Source: Stomorhina lunata
Lineage: Eukaryota; Arthropoda; Insecta; Diptera; Rhiniidae
Direction: 5' to 3'
DNA: 64,000 nucleotides
Assembly: GCA_933228675.1 (NCBI GenBank)
Contig: OW121740.1
Location: 33,947,792 to 34,011,791 of the forward strand
This document shows, piece after piece, positions 1-12,727 of this stretch. Position 1 is the stretch's first letter. Each line of letters opens with the position of its first letter. The position numbers were made by a program, and so were the translations under genes. Under the pieces are notes generated by a model. It made no database searches. It saw nothing but the letters and a program-made list of their open reading frames with translations, and was not told the origin of the DNA.

Positions 1-508
1 CCTTTCTCATTTACTAATTGGATTTATTTCTCATTTTGTATTGAACAGAAAAAAATGAAATTAAAATAAAAATAATTTGATTTTATTGAATTTTACAGAA
101 TTTTTTAATCCAATTATAATGTTTTGCATTTTCGACATAAAACAGCGAAATAATGATAGCCGCTGCCGCTTAAATGTCTGAGTGCGTTCGACGATAAAAC
201 AGCTACAATATTTTTCAAAATTTGTAAATGGAAAAAAAACAAATAAAACAAATTTATGCTTTTGCCATTCGTTTGGTCTTTATAATTAGTATAATCAATA
301 ATTATAATAATAATTTTTTGAATGTGCATAAGTTAATTAATTAAGTATATTAAAATTTAAATTGAGGATTATGCATTTAAACAATTTTTTTAAGTCCACT
401 TTAAATTATTTGAAGAGTGTTAAAAGTCCTATTTAATTTATGCCCAAATTCTAAATTGAGTTGAGTAGAATTAAATTGTTCATTTCGTTTAATTTATATG
501 CATTTTTA
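1..508. other. AT-rich sequence, no feature recognised
   Basis: No coding region, RNA gene or structured repeat could be supported here. Short open frames are AT-rich and have no family resemblance. Confidence 0.5.
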
Positions 509-611
509 TACCTACCATCAAAAGGAATGGGAGGTATATTGAGATTGTCAATCCGTTTGTAACTTCCTTAATATTGGCTTAAAAACCTAAAAGGGATATA
601 AATCAGGTTAT
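509..611 (+). mobile_element. DINE-1/mini-me-like repeat, 5' part of copy 1
   Basis: This is the start of a dispersed repeat found nine times in the window. It opens with a TATACC-CCATCAAAA element close to a GGGAGGTATA partner, which form a short subterminal inverted pair, followed by the shared block ATTGAGATTGTCA and TTTGTAA-TTCCTTAATATTGG. The same blocks in the same order occur at 12.73, 46.78 and 49.39 kb and, inverted, at 8.5, 36.6 and 42.4 kb. Architecture (TATACCC start, GTCY tract, internal ~190-bp repeats, hairpin near the 3' end) matches what is known of DINE-1/mini-me (Helentron-type) elements of Diptera. The copy is broken near 611 by a mariner-type element and resumes near 1425. 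Confidence 0.75.
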
Positions 612-711
612 CCACTTTGCGATTTCAACAGTGAACATAAATAAAACACATATAAAGTATTTTTTTTTCATGGTATTTCTTTTTTTTATATAAAGTTTGA
701 AAGTCATCATT

Positions 712-1330
712 TTATTGACCACCAAGCGAAATGTTGGAAGCACTGATTCTTTTGAGGTAATTTTCGACCACTTTTTGAGAAATATTGGGCGGTATTTCTG
801 CCATAACTTGACGAATGTTGGCTTTTAAGTGCTTAAGAGTTAAAGGTTAAAGATCATGAGTTTTCGCATGGTCTTGGTGGGCAGTTGATATCGCGACGAT
901 GAGATTTACGCGGCCAGGAAATGTCTCTTGCACTAAAGCTCAAGTTGTATGGCATGTGGCACCGTCTTGTTGGAAATACATATTCTCCAAGTCGTATTCT
1001 TCAATAGCAGGCAAAAAAAAGTCGGTTATCATATCCTTATTCCTTAGAACGACGAGGAATCGACATATTCGGATCTTCGACAACACTTTCACATACATCA
1101 GCGATATTTTAAGCGGAACGAATGAAACGATGATGCACAGGCTTAACAATATTTGTAACCGCTCTAGTCTCTTAAAATTTCTTCCCAATTTTGCCAATTG
1201 CTTGCGTTGTTGGACGATTATGTAAACCATAATCTTCTTTTAAAGCACGATATGTGGATATTGCAGAATCACCGTTTATGTCGTATGTTTTGATATTTTT
1301 TTTGCGTTCTTTGATAATTCAGCGATCCAT
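712..1330 (-). pseudogene. Internally deleted mariner-type (IS630-Tc1-mariner) transposase
   Basis: Read on the minus strand from ATG at 1330, the translation has blocks typical of a common insect Tc1/mariner-type transposase. There is an N-terminal DNA-binding part containing GLHNRPT and, further on, VVEDPNMSIPRRS, then the late catalytic part MITDFFLPAIEEYDLEN followed by FQQDGATCHTT, and a C-terminal tail ending at TAA (712-714). The central catalytic region with the first DDE aspartate, normally well over 100 residues, is missing: the DNA-binding block joins the FFLPAIEEY block directly near 1042, with a stop and a frame change. A stop also follows the third codon. A member of this size would normally be about 340 residues; here only about 200 codons remain. 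It is dead. It lies inside a DINE-like repeat; its terminal inverted repeats were not resolved. Confidence 0.8.
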
Positions 1331-1424
1331 TTTTGTCAATGTCAGACTTTCAGCTGTAAAGACAAAAATTGGTTTAACAACATAATTTGACAGATGTCGA
1401 ATTCCAGTCGTATACTTTTCAAAC

Positions 1425-1955
<531 letters not shown>

Positions 1956-2790
1956 TTTGTAATTTTATAAATATTTTAATAAATAATGGTATTCTAAAAA
2001 TTTAAATAAATTTAAGAGTTTTATTGAGATACTGGAAACGGGTTGACATTCATATAATCCAATTTCCAAAGCCGTTCGTTTCTTTATAAACCGATTTCGA
2101 TCTTATATCTTTATGTCCAATCCCATGGCCTTCATATAGTACAAATTTGTAAAAGAAGGTCTTAATATAGTCTCTTCCAATCGTAGCTCTTTATATTCTA
2201 AAAATTAAAACATCTCTTGTCTGAACCAATGTGGACGATCTCGTATTGTCAGTTTACAAGTTCTACGCTTAAAAGTTGAAATTAAAACAAGTATAGTATT
2301 TTTTTAATCACAGAAAAAATTATATAGTACAATTTTTAATTGTAGACCACTTTTATAATAAAAATGTTTAACCTACGATCTTCATAAAGTCCAGTTATAA
2401 ATCTAAGGTCTTTATTTAGTTTAATTTTTAATCTTAGATCTTTGTAAATCTTATTTTTATTGCCTTTCCCTTTGAAAGACAATAAAGGACGCCCAGTGGG
2501 GGGCTATGGTGTCACCCACAGTCCGTGCCACCCCACTATTTAAACACACCCCTCAGATATAGGCCTACTTTTTATTGACTCTATACAATAATACATTGAA
2601 GAAAGTTTATTGCATTATATTACTACTTTATTGTCAATAATTCTTTTAATATATCATATTGCGCCTGTATTATTTTAAAACAATTTAAATTTATTTATAA
2701 TTGATTAGATGCAATTTAATCGGTAAGATAAGCTATTAAGAGGTCTCAGATATTCTGGCATTAAAATTGAAGGAATGAAAAATCTTCCCA
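1956..2790. other. AT-rich sequence without recognised features
   Basis: There are fragments such as CTTTATA(A/T)AGT and TCTTTATAT at irregular spacing, suggesting a decayed repeat, but no gene, terminal repeat or clean array could be defined. A GC-richer patch near 2490-2540 has no recognised function. Confidence 0.4.
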
Positions 2791-2794
2791 CAAA

Positions 2795-3030
2795 GTCAAG
2801 TTTTCTATAGAAGAGTCTTTCAACCAACAACTTTTTTTCAGAAAAGTTTTCCCTTCAACAACTTTTCTATACAAAAGTCTTCCCATTAACAACTTTTCTA
2901 TAGAAAAGTCTTCCCATTAACAACTTTTCTATAGAAAAGTCTAACCATCCACAACTTTTGTATAGAAAAGTCTTTCTATCAACAACTTTTCTACAGAAAA
3001 GTCTTCCCATTAACAACATTTCTAATAAAT
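2795..3030 (+). repeat. 31-bp palindromic minisatellite, about 7 units
   Basis: Units of about 31 bp combine a 16-bp perfect palindrome, CTTTTCTATAGAAAAG, with a linker TCTTCCCATTAACAA. Units diverge at the edges and are nearly identical in the centre. The array runs into the 3' part of a DINE-like repeat, where the element's internal section should be. Confidence 0.85.
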
Positions 3031-3049
3031 AACTTTCCTATAAAAAAAT

Positions 3050-3262
3050 TTTAAGTGTTGAACTATAAAACTACTTCCACCGAATTTAGTCCAAAGAATT
3101 TTCCTACAATACCAACTAGCATAACAAATTTGTTCGTATTCGATCCACATGTCAAATTACCAATAACCACGGAGATATATAAGATATGTTTCTAAATTTA
3201 ATAGAATTTGATGATAAGTATATAAGATTCGGCACAGCCGAATATAACACTTACTTGTTTAT
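3050..3262 (+). mobile_element. DINE-like repeat, 3' terminal fragment (copy 2)
   Basis: Contains the conserved block GAACTATAAAACTA, CCGAATTTAGTCC and ACAATACCAACTAG, then ATATAAGATTCGGCACAGCC, GAATATAACAC and TTACTTGTTT. The end has the hairpin ATTCGGC-ACA-GCCGAAT (7-bp stem, 3-nt loop), the family's 3' signature. The 5' side is replaced by the minisatellite at 2795. Confidence 0.75.
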
Positions 3263-6000
3263 TTTTATGTTTAATATCCGATATACATATATAAAATACA
3301 TTAAATAACTTTTGGTGATATATGAATATGTATAAATACACATGTATAAAAAAACACTTTTTTGCCATTTCAGTTTATCAAAAATTCTTTTTAATACCTC
3401 AACTACTTATGAAAGTGTTAGGTTTTTTTTATCAAATGGCAAATGATGCGCACCACTACCACTCTTTACTTGGGCTTACGCGTAAAACCGATTTTATCAA
3501 CCAACAAAAAAAATAAAAGAACTATTTTCAAACTGAGTACTTTAACTTTAGAAACTAAAAATACATTTAGTAAATCCGTCGAAACAAAAAACTTTGTAGC
3601 ATTCAATAAATTGTTTTCATAAAATTAAAAACAAATTTCGAAAAGCTTAAAACTAAATTGTGGAAAATTAAATAGAAAAACTCCAGTTGAAAGCATTTAG
3701 GCTAACAACATAAGCAAATAAAGAAGGAGAAGTAGACAAAGTACAAAGCAATTCATAAAAATTAAACGAATTTTAAGTGAGCTTCATTAGAGTGATTTAT
3801 GCAGAAAATTTTTATTTTATGAAATAAAAACTAGTAGAAAAGTGTTAAGGTGAAGTCATGTCGAATTATTTGAAGCACTACACCCATGACACGAAACTTA
3901 AATTAAAGTTTTATTAGGGTAACCAGGTGGTGGCTGAAATATGCAGATACCTTTAAATCAATTTTGAAAATGATTCGGAGATTACTACAGATATCATCGC
4001 TAGTATAAATACATTAGGGTGGAGCGAAAAACAACTTTTATTGAAATTCGATAAGTCTGAGTTAAAAATCAATGCTCTACATCCTAAGGTACTCAGAAAA
4101 AAAATTTTGTCAATGTCCTGAGGTGGCGCACAGGACATTTATTTCTATGGCCGATTTGTATGGGGAAAATGGGAGTTTTCGGTAAATTTAAGCCAATACA
4201 TTTATGTTTTTGGCAAAGCCAATAATTGGATATAGATAACGACTAAATGAGCTTTCATTAGAGTTATAAAAAGCAAAAATCCATGTAGTAGTTTTTAAGT
4301 TATTGCAACTTGCCCCAGATAATTTATGTTCTTTTCAACACGCCTAGGGATATGCAGAACAAAAATTAACTTTAGAATACAGAAATTGCAAAGTAAGACA
4401 TTCTATATCATCTGAAGACTTATGAGTACTTAATAGTTGAAATTTATTAAAATACAATCAAATTTACATATTTTTTGTATACTGGAAAATAGTACTTTTT
4501 TAAGGACCGTTTCAAAACCTAATTTTTAAGTTTTAAAAAATTTTGTTAAAAAAATATTTAAAATTTAAAAATTTTTAAACGTCATGTCGAAATAGGCAGA
4601 TGTGGTAATAACATCCAAAAAAATTCTGTTTGAAATCTCATATGGTTTCGCCATACCTGCGACTTTAAATCGTTAAATTTCGCAAAAAAGTCGTTTTGAG
4701 ACATTATTTAAGTAGATGCATAGTAAAATTTATTGAAATTTCCTTTTGATACAACTAATACTGAATTTTATTGCCCATTCATTAAGGAATGTTCACTAGA
4801 ACTTTCTTTGATATTGGGAGAGCTTAACCCGTTTTCTATAGGGGTCAAAGGTCAAAATTTGGATTTTTAGTGGGAAAAATACGAAATGTTATGAATTTAG
4901 TGACGAATTTCGATCAAAATTAATAAAAAATAGCTTTTTTTAAAAATGATTATATTGTTTTATTAAAAATATTTTTTTTAACCCTTAACAGACATGGGGA
5001 CTAAAATGACCCAAAATTCCATACATTTGTTTTCTGTCAAATGTATTTCATAAGCACGTGTGTGTGCCTTAGCTTTCTCTCATAATCCACTCTGAATAAT
5101 TGTCTCCATTAGTCATTTCCGAATTAGAGTAAAAGCGGTATACGTTCTTTTTGATGGGACTTATCGAAAGTACCATACGGCAAATCAAAGTATGGAATTG
5201 CAACATCATTATATTATAGAGTCTTTATCGAAAAACTCATGTTTCCAATCATCAAACCCAATCATCAACCCATCATACCTTTTACTCTGTACTTTACAAA
5301 ATTATTAACAAACACTAACAAGCTCTTTATGCAAAAGTGTAAAAGCCAAAAAATTGTATTTGGTTGCAGCAACTTTTAGATTTTATTAAGGATTTTTTTC
5401 TTTTTGTTGTTGCAATTTTGCCTTTAGTGTTTGTTACTGTTGTTGTGTTCGTTTAGTTTGCAAATGCTGAGGAAACTAACAACGACCAACAAAATAAAAA
5501 TCTTTATGTGATAAAGTTTTTATGACAAAAAAAAATCCCGAAAAAATAAAAAAAGTATAAAACTAGAAAAACCAAACAATTTAAAAGCTAAAACATTTGT
5601 AGAAGTCCAAGATTAAATGTCAGATGATAGACCAATCAATATTTCTTACCATCAGATAGATTGCCATCGTGAAATCGTTCGGTAAGAGATTTGAAGTCAA
5701 TCTTTCAACTTCAAACAAAGGTGTGACAAGTACATACATCGAAACAATATAACCTATAAGCCTTTCACGTTGTATGGTTGATAGAACCTAATATCCAATC
5801 GAAAGAAGGCTATATATTTACATATTTCCTAAGACGTTCCAATTGGAACAAGGTGTACTTTTCTCTCAGAGTTGAGTTGCATCCGATTCTATTTTTAGAC
5901 TCATTGAAAGGGACCTACCTTTTAACTCCGGCTTCGAATGGCAAATGCATTAGTTAGAGGAGTTTTACATAGCCTAATACTCAATAACCAGTGGCTAGCT
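3263..6000. other. AT-rich intergenic sequence, no gene recognised
   Basis: No ORF with family resemblance. The part from about 4010 to 4900 (starting TTAGGGTGGAGCGAAAAAC and including GAGGTGGCGCACAGGACAT) has the look of an old dispersed repeat, but I could not find its second end. A 61-codon frame on the minus strand there (3953-4138) is not supported as a gene. Confidence 0.35.
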
Positions 6001-6019
6001 GAGTTATCAGGTGAACCGC

Positions 6020-6110
6020 TTATTTTGAAAAAAAAAATTAAGTGGGTCTGACCGGGTATCGAACTTGGGACCATTGGTATGCTAGGCGAATGACTTACCA
6101 GCGGTTCATA
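6020..6110 (-). other. tRNA-like (possibly tRNA-Ala-derived) fragment
   Basis: On the minus strand there is a B-box-like AGTTCGATACCCGG preceded by TCGCCTAGCATACCAATGGT, which resembles the anticodon-arm-to-T-arm half of an insect tRNA-Ala(AGC). No matching acceptor stem or clean A box is visible, so it is a tRNA-derived repeat (SINE-like) or pseudogene, not a working tRNA. A-rich sequence follows it on the minus-strand 3' side, as in SINEs. Confidence 0.35.
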
Positions 6111-6413
6111 TGAAGGGAGGCTAATACATCGATAATTATAATTGGCGCATACGGTTCTATATCATTTTTTTTCGGCTATACCTTCTTCTTACCATATGAA
6201 TTTTATAACCTGTATATAGTGAACTCATCATCTCCGGTCTGAAAAATCTATAGTTAATCTTTTAGGTTTGGGTAATAAATATACAACAACGTTATCGTTG
6301 ATTTGTTCGTCGTTTTTGAATATCTTCTTCCACAATTTCAATGCTATTTTGTATCTATTACGAGGTTTTCTTCGACTTATAGGAAACATTTAAGTACCCT
6401 ATTTCGACTTTTA

Positions 6414-6629
6414 TATATCGTTACCTTAATATAGAAAAGCCCTAACTAATATTTTTCGTACACTACAGAAGAGGGGGAAAAACTACGAGTAAATAAAATC
6501 CTAAGTTGAATGCAATGATAATTTTTTTAAAAATTAAAAGTTTTTTATAAAATTGTATTAGGTAATTCTTTTAAAAGCAATTTGAATGAAAAACGACTTA
6601 GGGCTTTTCTATATTAAAGTAACGATATA
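6414..6629. mobile_element. Foldback MITE with ~32-bp terminal inverted repeats
   Basis: The left arm begins TATATCGTTACCTTAATATA and continues GAAAAGCCCTAA. The right arm is its complement, TTAGGGCTTTTCTATATT then AAAGTAACGATATA, with one or two mismatches. Total length is about 216 bp with no coding capacity. Ends fall at TA, compatible with a TA target duplication (Tc1/mariner-type), but flanking TA runs make this ambiguous. Confidence 0.6.
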
Positions 6630-7500
6630 TTTTATGTATATATCTGTCTATACCACAATCGTTTAGTTTTGATAACATTTCGTATGACCAATTGATTTGG
6701 CTATATCAAGTTTTTAAGAGAAGGCAACATTTTAAATCGTATCAAACTGATAGATTGTCATTTTCCAAAGTACCAGCAACAGAGTATGAAAAGAAACCAA
6801 ACCTTTCGCAAACGTTTGTAGAATATAAAGACAAATTCAATCGAATAGAAAATTTTTGATAAAAAAATTTTCGTTTAAAAAATTTTAAACAAAAATATTC
6901 CGAAAAAAGTTATCTATAAAAAAAAAAATATATAAACAAATTTCCTTTAAAAACAATTTTTGATAACAAAAAATTTTATACAAAAAATTTTTGAAAAAAA
7001 AATTTTATAGAAACATTTTTGATAGAAAATTAAAAAAAAACTTACTGTAGTGTATTGCACTATAATCCCAATTTATTACAATTATTTATTATTGTAAAAA
7101 ATAGTTTTTTGATAAAACCAAAAAAATGTTGGTGGGAAAACCTTTCCTCGACGCGTTTCGATGGTTAGTTAGGCTACCTCTTCAGGAGGATTATCCATAA
7201 TTCTAGACAAAGCGAAAACCACACATTATATCTTATTTCAGGGACAGAATAAACACGAATTATTATTGTGTCCAACAAATATCAACATAAAGCGAAGATT
7301 ATTATCTGAACAGAAACACACAAACATTTTTCAGTTTTATCATTTCTTTTTTTCCTACACTTTTGTTGTTGCTTTGTTGGCGACTAAGACAAAAATGCTA
7401 TAAAAAGGGGGTTCAAAAAAAGAAAAATTACAAATTTTTTAAGTTTAAGGTTTTTTTTAAATCTCAAGTGAGCGTGACCGCTATTTTATTTTAATATTTT
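6630..7500. other. AT-rich sequence with a decayed palindromic array and a dispersed motif
   Basis: 6840-7050 is a run of degenerate AAAATTTTT-GATA-GAAAAATTTT-like blocks, similar to the palindromic minisatellites elsewhere but too diverged to give a period. At 7120-7200 the minus strand reads CTGAAGAGGTAGCCTAAC, CATCGAAACGCGTCGAGG and onwards, matching 44090-44190. No gene was seen. Confidence 0.4.
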
Positions 7501-7510
7501 AATTAATTAT

Positions 7511-7805
7511 TAGGTGGTTGTTTGACGAATGTTTGACAGTTGGTTGATGATTGATTGACTGATGACTGTTTGAAGATTTTTAATGATTGTTTGATAATTG
7601 TTTCACGATTAACTAAAGATTTTATGATGGTAGTTTGATGATTTTTTGACGATTGTTTGATGATTGTTTAATGGTTGACTGACAATTGTTTAATGATTTT
7701 AAATGATTGTTCGATAGTTGTTTCACTATTGACTGACGATTGTTTGACGGTTATTTGATTACTTTTTGACGATTGTTTCATGATTTTTTAATAGTTTTTT
7801 GATAA
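7511..7805 (+). repeat. Degenerate TGATTGTTTGA-type tandem array
   Basis: Repeated variants of GATTGTTTGA(T/C) with about 10-12-bp spacing, heavily diverged. The complementary sequence forms a longer array at 10120-10975. Confidence 0.7.
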
Positions 7806-7924
7806 TCTATAAATACAAGAAAATGTTCGCTTCTGTTTGTCTATCTGTATGTTGTTTGATTTTTATGGGCCCATTGCTTTTAAAAACGTTTAAAGCACGG
7901 GCAACACCGGGTCCAAGCTTCTAG
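7800..7924 (+). mobile_element. Helitron 3' terminus (fragment)
   Basis: The sequence GCACGGGCAACACCGGGT, an imperfect hairpin, followed by CCAAGCTTCTAG fits the usual Helitron 3' end: short stem, about 10 nt, then CTAG. The base after CTAG is T, as expected for insertion between A and T. The sequence right after it (TAGTTTATAAATAAATAGC) is DINE-like repeat in minus orientation, so the Helitron appears to have inserted into that copy. The 5' end (TC) was not located. Confidence 0.55.
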
Positions 7925-8563
7925 TAGTTTATAAATAAATAGCTTTTAACTGGAGTTTGTGGAATTTTATTGGTTTGCGGGAGTGGTATTTGTATGAAAG
8001 CTATAATCATATAGACCGATTCCTATATAATTTGATGTACTGACCAAAAGTTGTATAAAACTTGTCTGACCTAATTTAAATTTTCATATCTATTACAATT
8101 GGATTTAATTTATCAGCATTAACTTAAATCCCGGGGAGCTCTTACTAAATGCAACCCGATTTCTTCCATTTTGAATATAAATCTTTTTTAAGATATTGAA
8201 AATATTTTCGTTAAGGCGGTATTGCGCTGTCATTTGACGGACAGAAATCTATATTTTTGTTGTTTTTGTGTTTAGAGCTTATGCAAGACTTATCTACGCT
8301 AAATTTTATCATCATACCTTTTATAATTTGTCATTTATTAGCAAATAAACGATTGAACTAGGCAAGGTTATACAGAGCTATGGTCAAGTGATAACCAATT
8401 TCAATACCAATTTTTTCCAAGAAATAGAGAACATTTTTGCTAAATTTCAGTAACCTAGCTCTTTTCGTTCAGTCCTTATCGAGCCGACAACAGACAGTCG
8501 GACAGACAGGTAGAAGAAATTGCAAACGGAATGACATTGTTTTTGATTGACATTATAATTTGT
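7925..8563 (-). mobile_element. DINE-like repeat, minus strand (copy 3)
   Basis: Shares with the other minus copies TAGCTTTTAACTGG, TATGAAAGCTATA, GACCGATTCCTATA, a shortened internal-repeat region and the final TTGCAAACGGAATGACA. The GTCT tract survives only as short ACAGACAG pieces near 8490. Both extremes are missing: a Helitron end joins it on the left and the TATACCC terminus is lost on the right. Confidence 0.7.
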
Positions 8564-10119
8564 CATGATTAGCCGATTTGTGCCAAGTAAAGCAATTACT
8601 TCTTTTTAACAGTTCCTTATAAATATAAAAATTACACAGCTACAAGCAAATAGTTACAGTTACAAGCAAATGCTACCTTTTGTTGTGCAACTCTACATTT
8701 ACTATTTCCTGTGGAATAACAACATCATGTTAAAACTTCATCTATAGTTTTGTTTTATTTTTCATCATCTTTATATTTTGCTTTTTGTATTCGAGGGTGT
8801 TTTGTTGAGGCTTAAATGGGTTTTTTAAAACCAACATGTTCTTCCATCTTAACTACGTTTTTCTCAAACTGGTTGGAGTTTATTCAGGCTTATATTTTCT
8901 GCTACTGCTGCTGATATTGTTGTCGTCGTCGTTGTTGTTCATTGTTGCCATTGCTTGTTGACTCGTTAAGTTTTCTGTTACTGACATTGTTACTGCCGCT
9001 GTTAGTTAGTCTTTATAGTTGCCACTTCAAACAAAAAAGTGGTAAGAAATACTGAGAAAACTTATTGATATTTCAAGAAATATTCTACCTGTTAAGCTAT
9101 GAATTCTCTCGTTTTCCTGTTTGGCTTCCAATTTTTATTATAAAGCCAAAAAAAAAATAAACTTTTGTTAGTAGCACTATGGAGTTTTATTAAACCAAAT
9201 GTGCTTATTTTAAGATTTAGTAGATTTTCTTTATTATAACTCTTTTTATTTAAAGGAAAGTTTGTTTTCATAACATTCACTTACACATGTATCTAAAAAG
9301 TTTTGTTGTTAAATTCTTAAATTATGCAAAAATATTAGTGAGCCCATTGTGCAAAATTTTACTTGTTCATTTAAAATTCCACAACAGATACTACAACCGA
9401 AGAAATATTCAACAACGGTACAACAACTGCTTGTTTTTTGAAAATATATGAGTATGTCCATGGCTTACAACCACTTGGCGCCTGTTTATAATACACCCAA
9501 CATACGCAGCCATTTTTTACGACAACAATTTTACATGATAGTTACCCAGTTAACCCTTTTGCAACAAAAAAAAACTTTGTTTTGTATTTTACAAAATCAA
9601 ACGATAGTCGTTTTGAAAAAAAATCGCCTAATGTAAATTATGCCTGTATCCATATGGATACATTTACTTATATTAATGATACTAATCGGTTTTTTCATAT
9701 ACTCGTATGATATTTACTATAAAGAAAATAAAATATATCGAAATATTTTTTCAAATCCAGACTTTCCTTTAAATATAAAATTATTTAAAACTAGCTAATT
9801 AAAAATTTAAAAAATTAAACGATTTTTACTTATTGCTGTGTTATTTTTAATGGAATTAACATCAATATTTTTGTAATGCAAGCAATGCACGTTTACATAA
9901 CCATTTCATATTTTTATAGTTAGGCTTCCAAAGATTTTGTAATTGCATTAATCCTATTGTGTATCTTATATGATTGCAAAACTTTACCCATAGAATTTTT
10001 TTTCTAATACTGCATGTAAAATCATCTGATAAATGCAGATTTAAATGACCGAATTTTAAAGAAACTCTGTCTGATGGTTTAGGAGTCCATAAATGTTATA
10101 CATATGTAGATAGATAATC
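8564..10119. other. Unique-looking AT-rich sequence
   Basis: There are GTTGTT/GTCGTC trinucleotide runs near 8890-9000 and scattered poly-A/T. Two 62-codon frames (9092-9280 minus and 9448-9636 plus) show no motif and are not annotated as genes. Confidence 0.4.
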
Positions 10120-10975
10120 AATACCAAACATTAAATAATCAACATATAGAAGTTAAACAATCGTAAATCAATCACCAAACAACCATCATAAAATCAGTAA
10201 ACAATCATCAACTATCATCAAACAATCGTCAAAGAATCATCAAACAGTCGTCATCAATCTGCAAACAAAAAATTGTCAAACTTTAAAAAAAATCGTCAAA
10301 CAAAGTTCAAACAACAATCAATCAACTGTCAATAGATCATCAAACAGTCATCAAAAATTCCTCAAAAGACTTTGCACAATCTTTAATCAATTGTCAAACA
10401 ATCATTTAACAATATCTTGTCAATGGTTAATCAATTATAGAAATAATTAAAAATCATCAAATAGTCATCAGTCAATTGTTAATCAATCATTAAAGAACCG
10501 TCAAATAACTAACAAACAATTTTTAAACAATCATTAAACAACAGCCAACCCATTGCCAGTCAACCAACCGTCAAAAAATTGTCAGTCAACCAACAACCAT
10601 CAACCTATTGTCAAACAGTCTTCAAACAGTCATCAAAAAATCCTCAAAAGACTTTACACAATCTTCAAACAATTATATAACAATCTCTTGTCAATCGCAC
10701 ATCAATTATGAAAATAATTAAACAGACGTCAGTCAATCGTTAATCAATTATCAAACAATCGTCAAACAACTAACAAACAATCATCAAACAACCTTCAAAT
10801 ATTCGCCAGTCAATCCTACAACAATCACTAAAAATCATCAAACAGTCGTCGGTCAATCAATCATCAAACAACTATCAAACTATTATCAAACAATCGTCAA
10901 ACAACCTTGAAAAAAATCGTCTAAAATCTTTAAACAATCATTAAAGAATTGTCAAGCAATCGCTAGTCAACCCAT
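10120..10975 (-). repeat. Degenerate TCAAACAATCA-type array, inverted relative to 7511-7805
   Basis: About 850 bp of variants of TCAAACAATCG/A, ATCAAACAGTCGTCA and similar, with 10-12-bp spacing and higher-order copies such as the block containing TCCTCAAAAGACTTTACACA at both about 10360 and 10640. It is the reverse complement of the array at 7511-7805. Confidence 0.75.
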
Positions 10976-12727
10976 ACGTTGTACAAATGGATTATCTGAA
11001 GTTAACAGCAACAGAAAGAGAAAGTGTAGATAAAAAGAAAAATTCTGTCCTACTCTTACAGCAAAACATTTAGAGAAAAATGCAAAAATTCTAGTAAACT
11101 AGGGGAAGAATTATAAGTAGTGAACCTTGCACAATGGAAAGGATAACTTAAAAATTCGTGATAACATTGATACAAATTTCTCTTCCCCGCAAATAGGTGT
11201 GGGACCACCACCATTCAACAATATTCACATCGTAACTTTCTATTGTTTATGTTATCATATTCTTATAAATGTTTTCCAGAGCTGGGGCCACATCAAAGCA
11301 TTCGATACCGATCGAAATGTATGTTATTTCACAAACATTTGTGTAGCATACTTTTAGGATAGTAAAAAATAATTTATAACATATATGATTCACTACATTA
11401 TAACTTATTTGTCAAAACTTCCCTGATAGTAAAATAATTTCATTTATACAAAATATTTTGACAAACAAACGATTATGTCTTGATTTCAACTTTTATTAAC
11501 CTTTTGGCAAAATAAATTATTCAGCAAATCCCTAAGGTATGTTACACAATATTTGCCTAAATGTCTGAGTTTCCAATCGATATCAAATGCGCAATTTGGC
11601 CCCTGCTTTGTATAAGGAGGTATTATAGGGTGATCTAACTTCGATAGATGGTGGTTCGGATGATCCCTTCGAAAATTTCTTAAATATGGTACCATTAATG
11701 GAGAGAATTTACGAATTTAAACGCAAGGACATCCCGGATTAGCCTTCAGACTACCAGACACAACCACCTCGAAAAGCCAGATAATATTGGCTGGAGTAAG
11801 AACCCATGTATTGCCTAGGTTGTTAACAAAACAAGTCAGTTTACAGTCCGAAATAACCACAAAATATCAGTGCTAAAAGGGTCAATGTCAATTTGTTGCT
11901 GTTTTGAGTTAATCGTTGTATTATTATTATTTATTATTTATTTGTTTATTTACCCTCCTTTTTAGGCTTCAAGAGCTTATCTCTAACAGAGCTCAAAAGA
12001 GATTTATGAGGGCTTTTCTTGGCAATGTTACTATGAATTTATATGGAAAATAAAAAATTTAAATCAATTTTTTTAAAACTGCTTTTTTGACATTAGCCCT
12101 TTTAGCATCAAGTCATAGATATTTGTCATAAATAGTAAGAACAAGTGCAACTTCGTTCAATTTAGGAAGTGTAATAATTGGCGTCTTGTATTTCCTAAAA
12201 AAAGAATGTACGTTCCATCTTAGCAGAATTGACTCCCATATTTTAACACTTTTTTGTTAACTGGGCAATTTGTATGTTTACTTTTTTTGTTCTCATACAT
12301 GTTTGAACTAGTTTTGTGGGTGTACATTTGTTGTCACAATTGTCGACACTATTTACGTTGTATCTTGATCCTTATTGAAATTGCACTCTACGCATAAATC
12401 AGCACGAAAAAGTTAAAGCTACACACGTATTTAGATTTTAGAATTACAAAAAACATATACAAAGTACAAAAACATATACATATATTCAAGGAATTTTATT
12501 AAAGTTATTAAAACCTTTTAAATCGAGCTTAAAACTGGTTATATTTTGTACTGTCAATATTTTTTCATAGAACCATTATATAAGACTGTTCCAATGTTAA
12601 CTTAATCGGCATTAAATAGGTCTTACTATGTAATTAAAGATAACAGAATATTTCAGCGCAATAACTTTCAAAAAATATAAAATTACAATTTGTGTATCAC
12701 AGCTTTTTAAAACTTAAGATATTTTAT
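10976..12727. other. AT-rich sequence with a diverged inverted duplicate
   Basis: The 11270-11345 segment (GGGGCCACATCAAAGCATTCG, cut here) and the complement of 11520-11615 (GGGGCCAAATTGCGCATTTG) align imperfectly, followed in both by GATATCGAT-like sequence and TTTGTGTA(G/A)CATAC-like sequence. This is an old inverted pair about 250 bp apart. No gene was recognised. Confidence 0.35.

Noticed and set aside
3953..4138. 61-codon minus-strand frame as a small gene
   Set aside because: Sits in a probable dispersed repeat and has no recognisable motif or start context.
6020..6110. Functional tRNA gene
   Set aside because: No acceptor stem pairing or intact A box; only a T-arm-like half is convincing.
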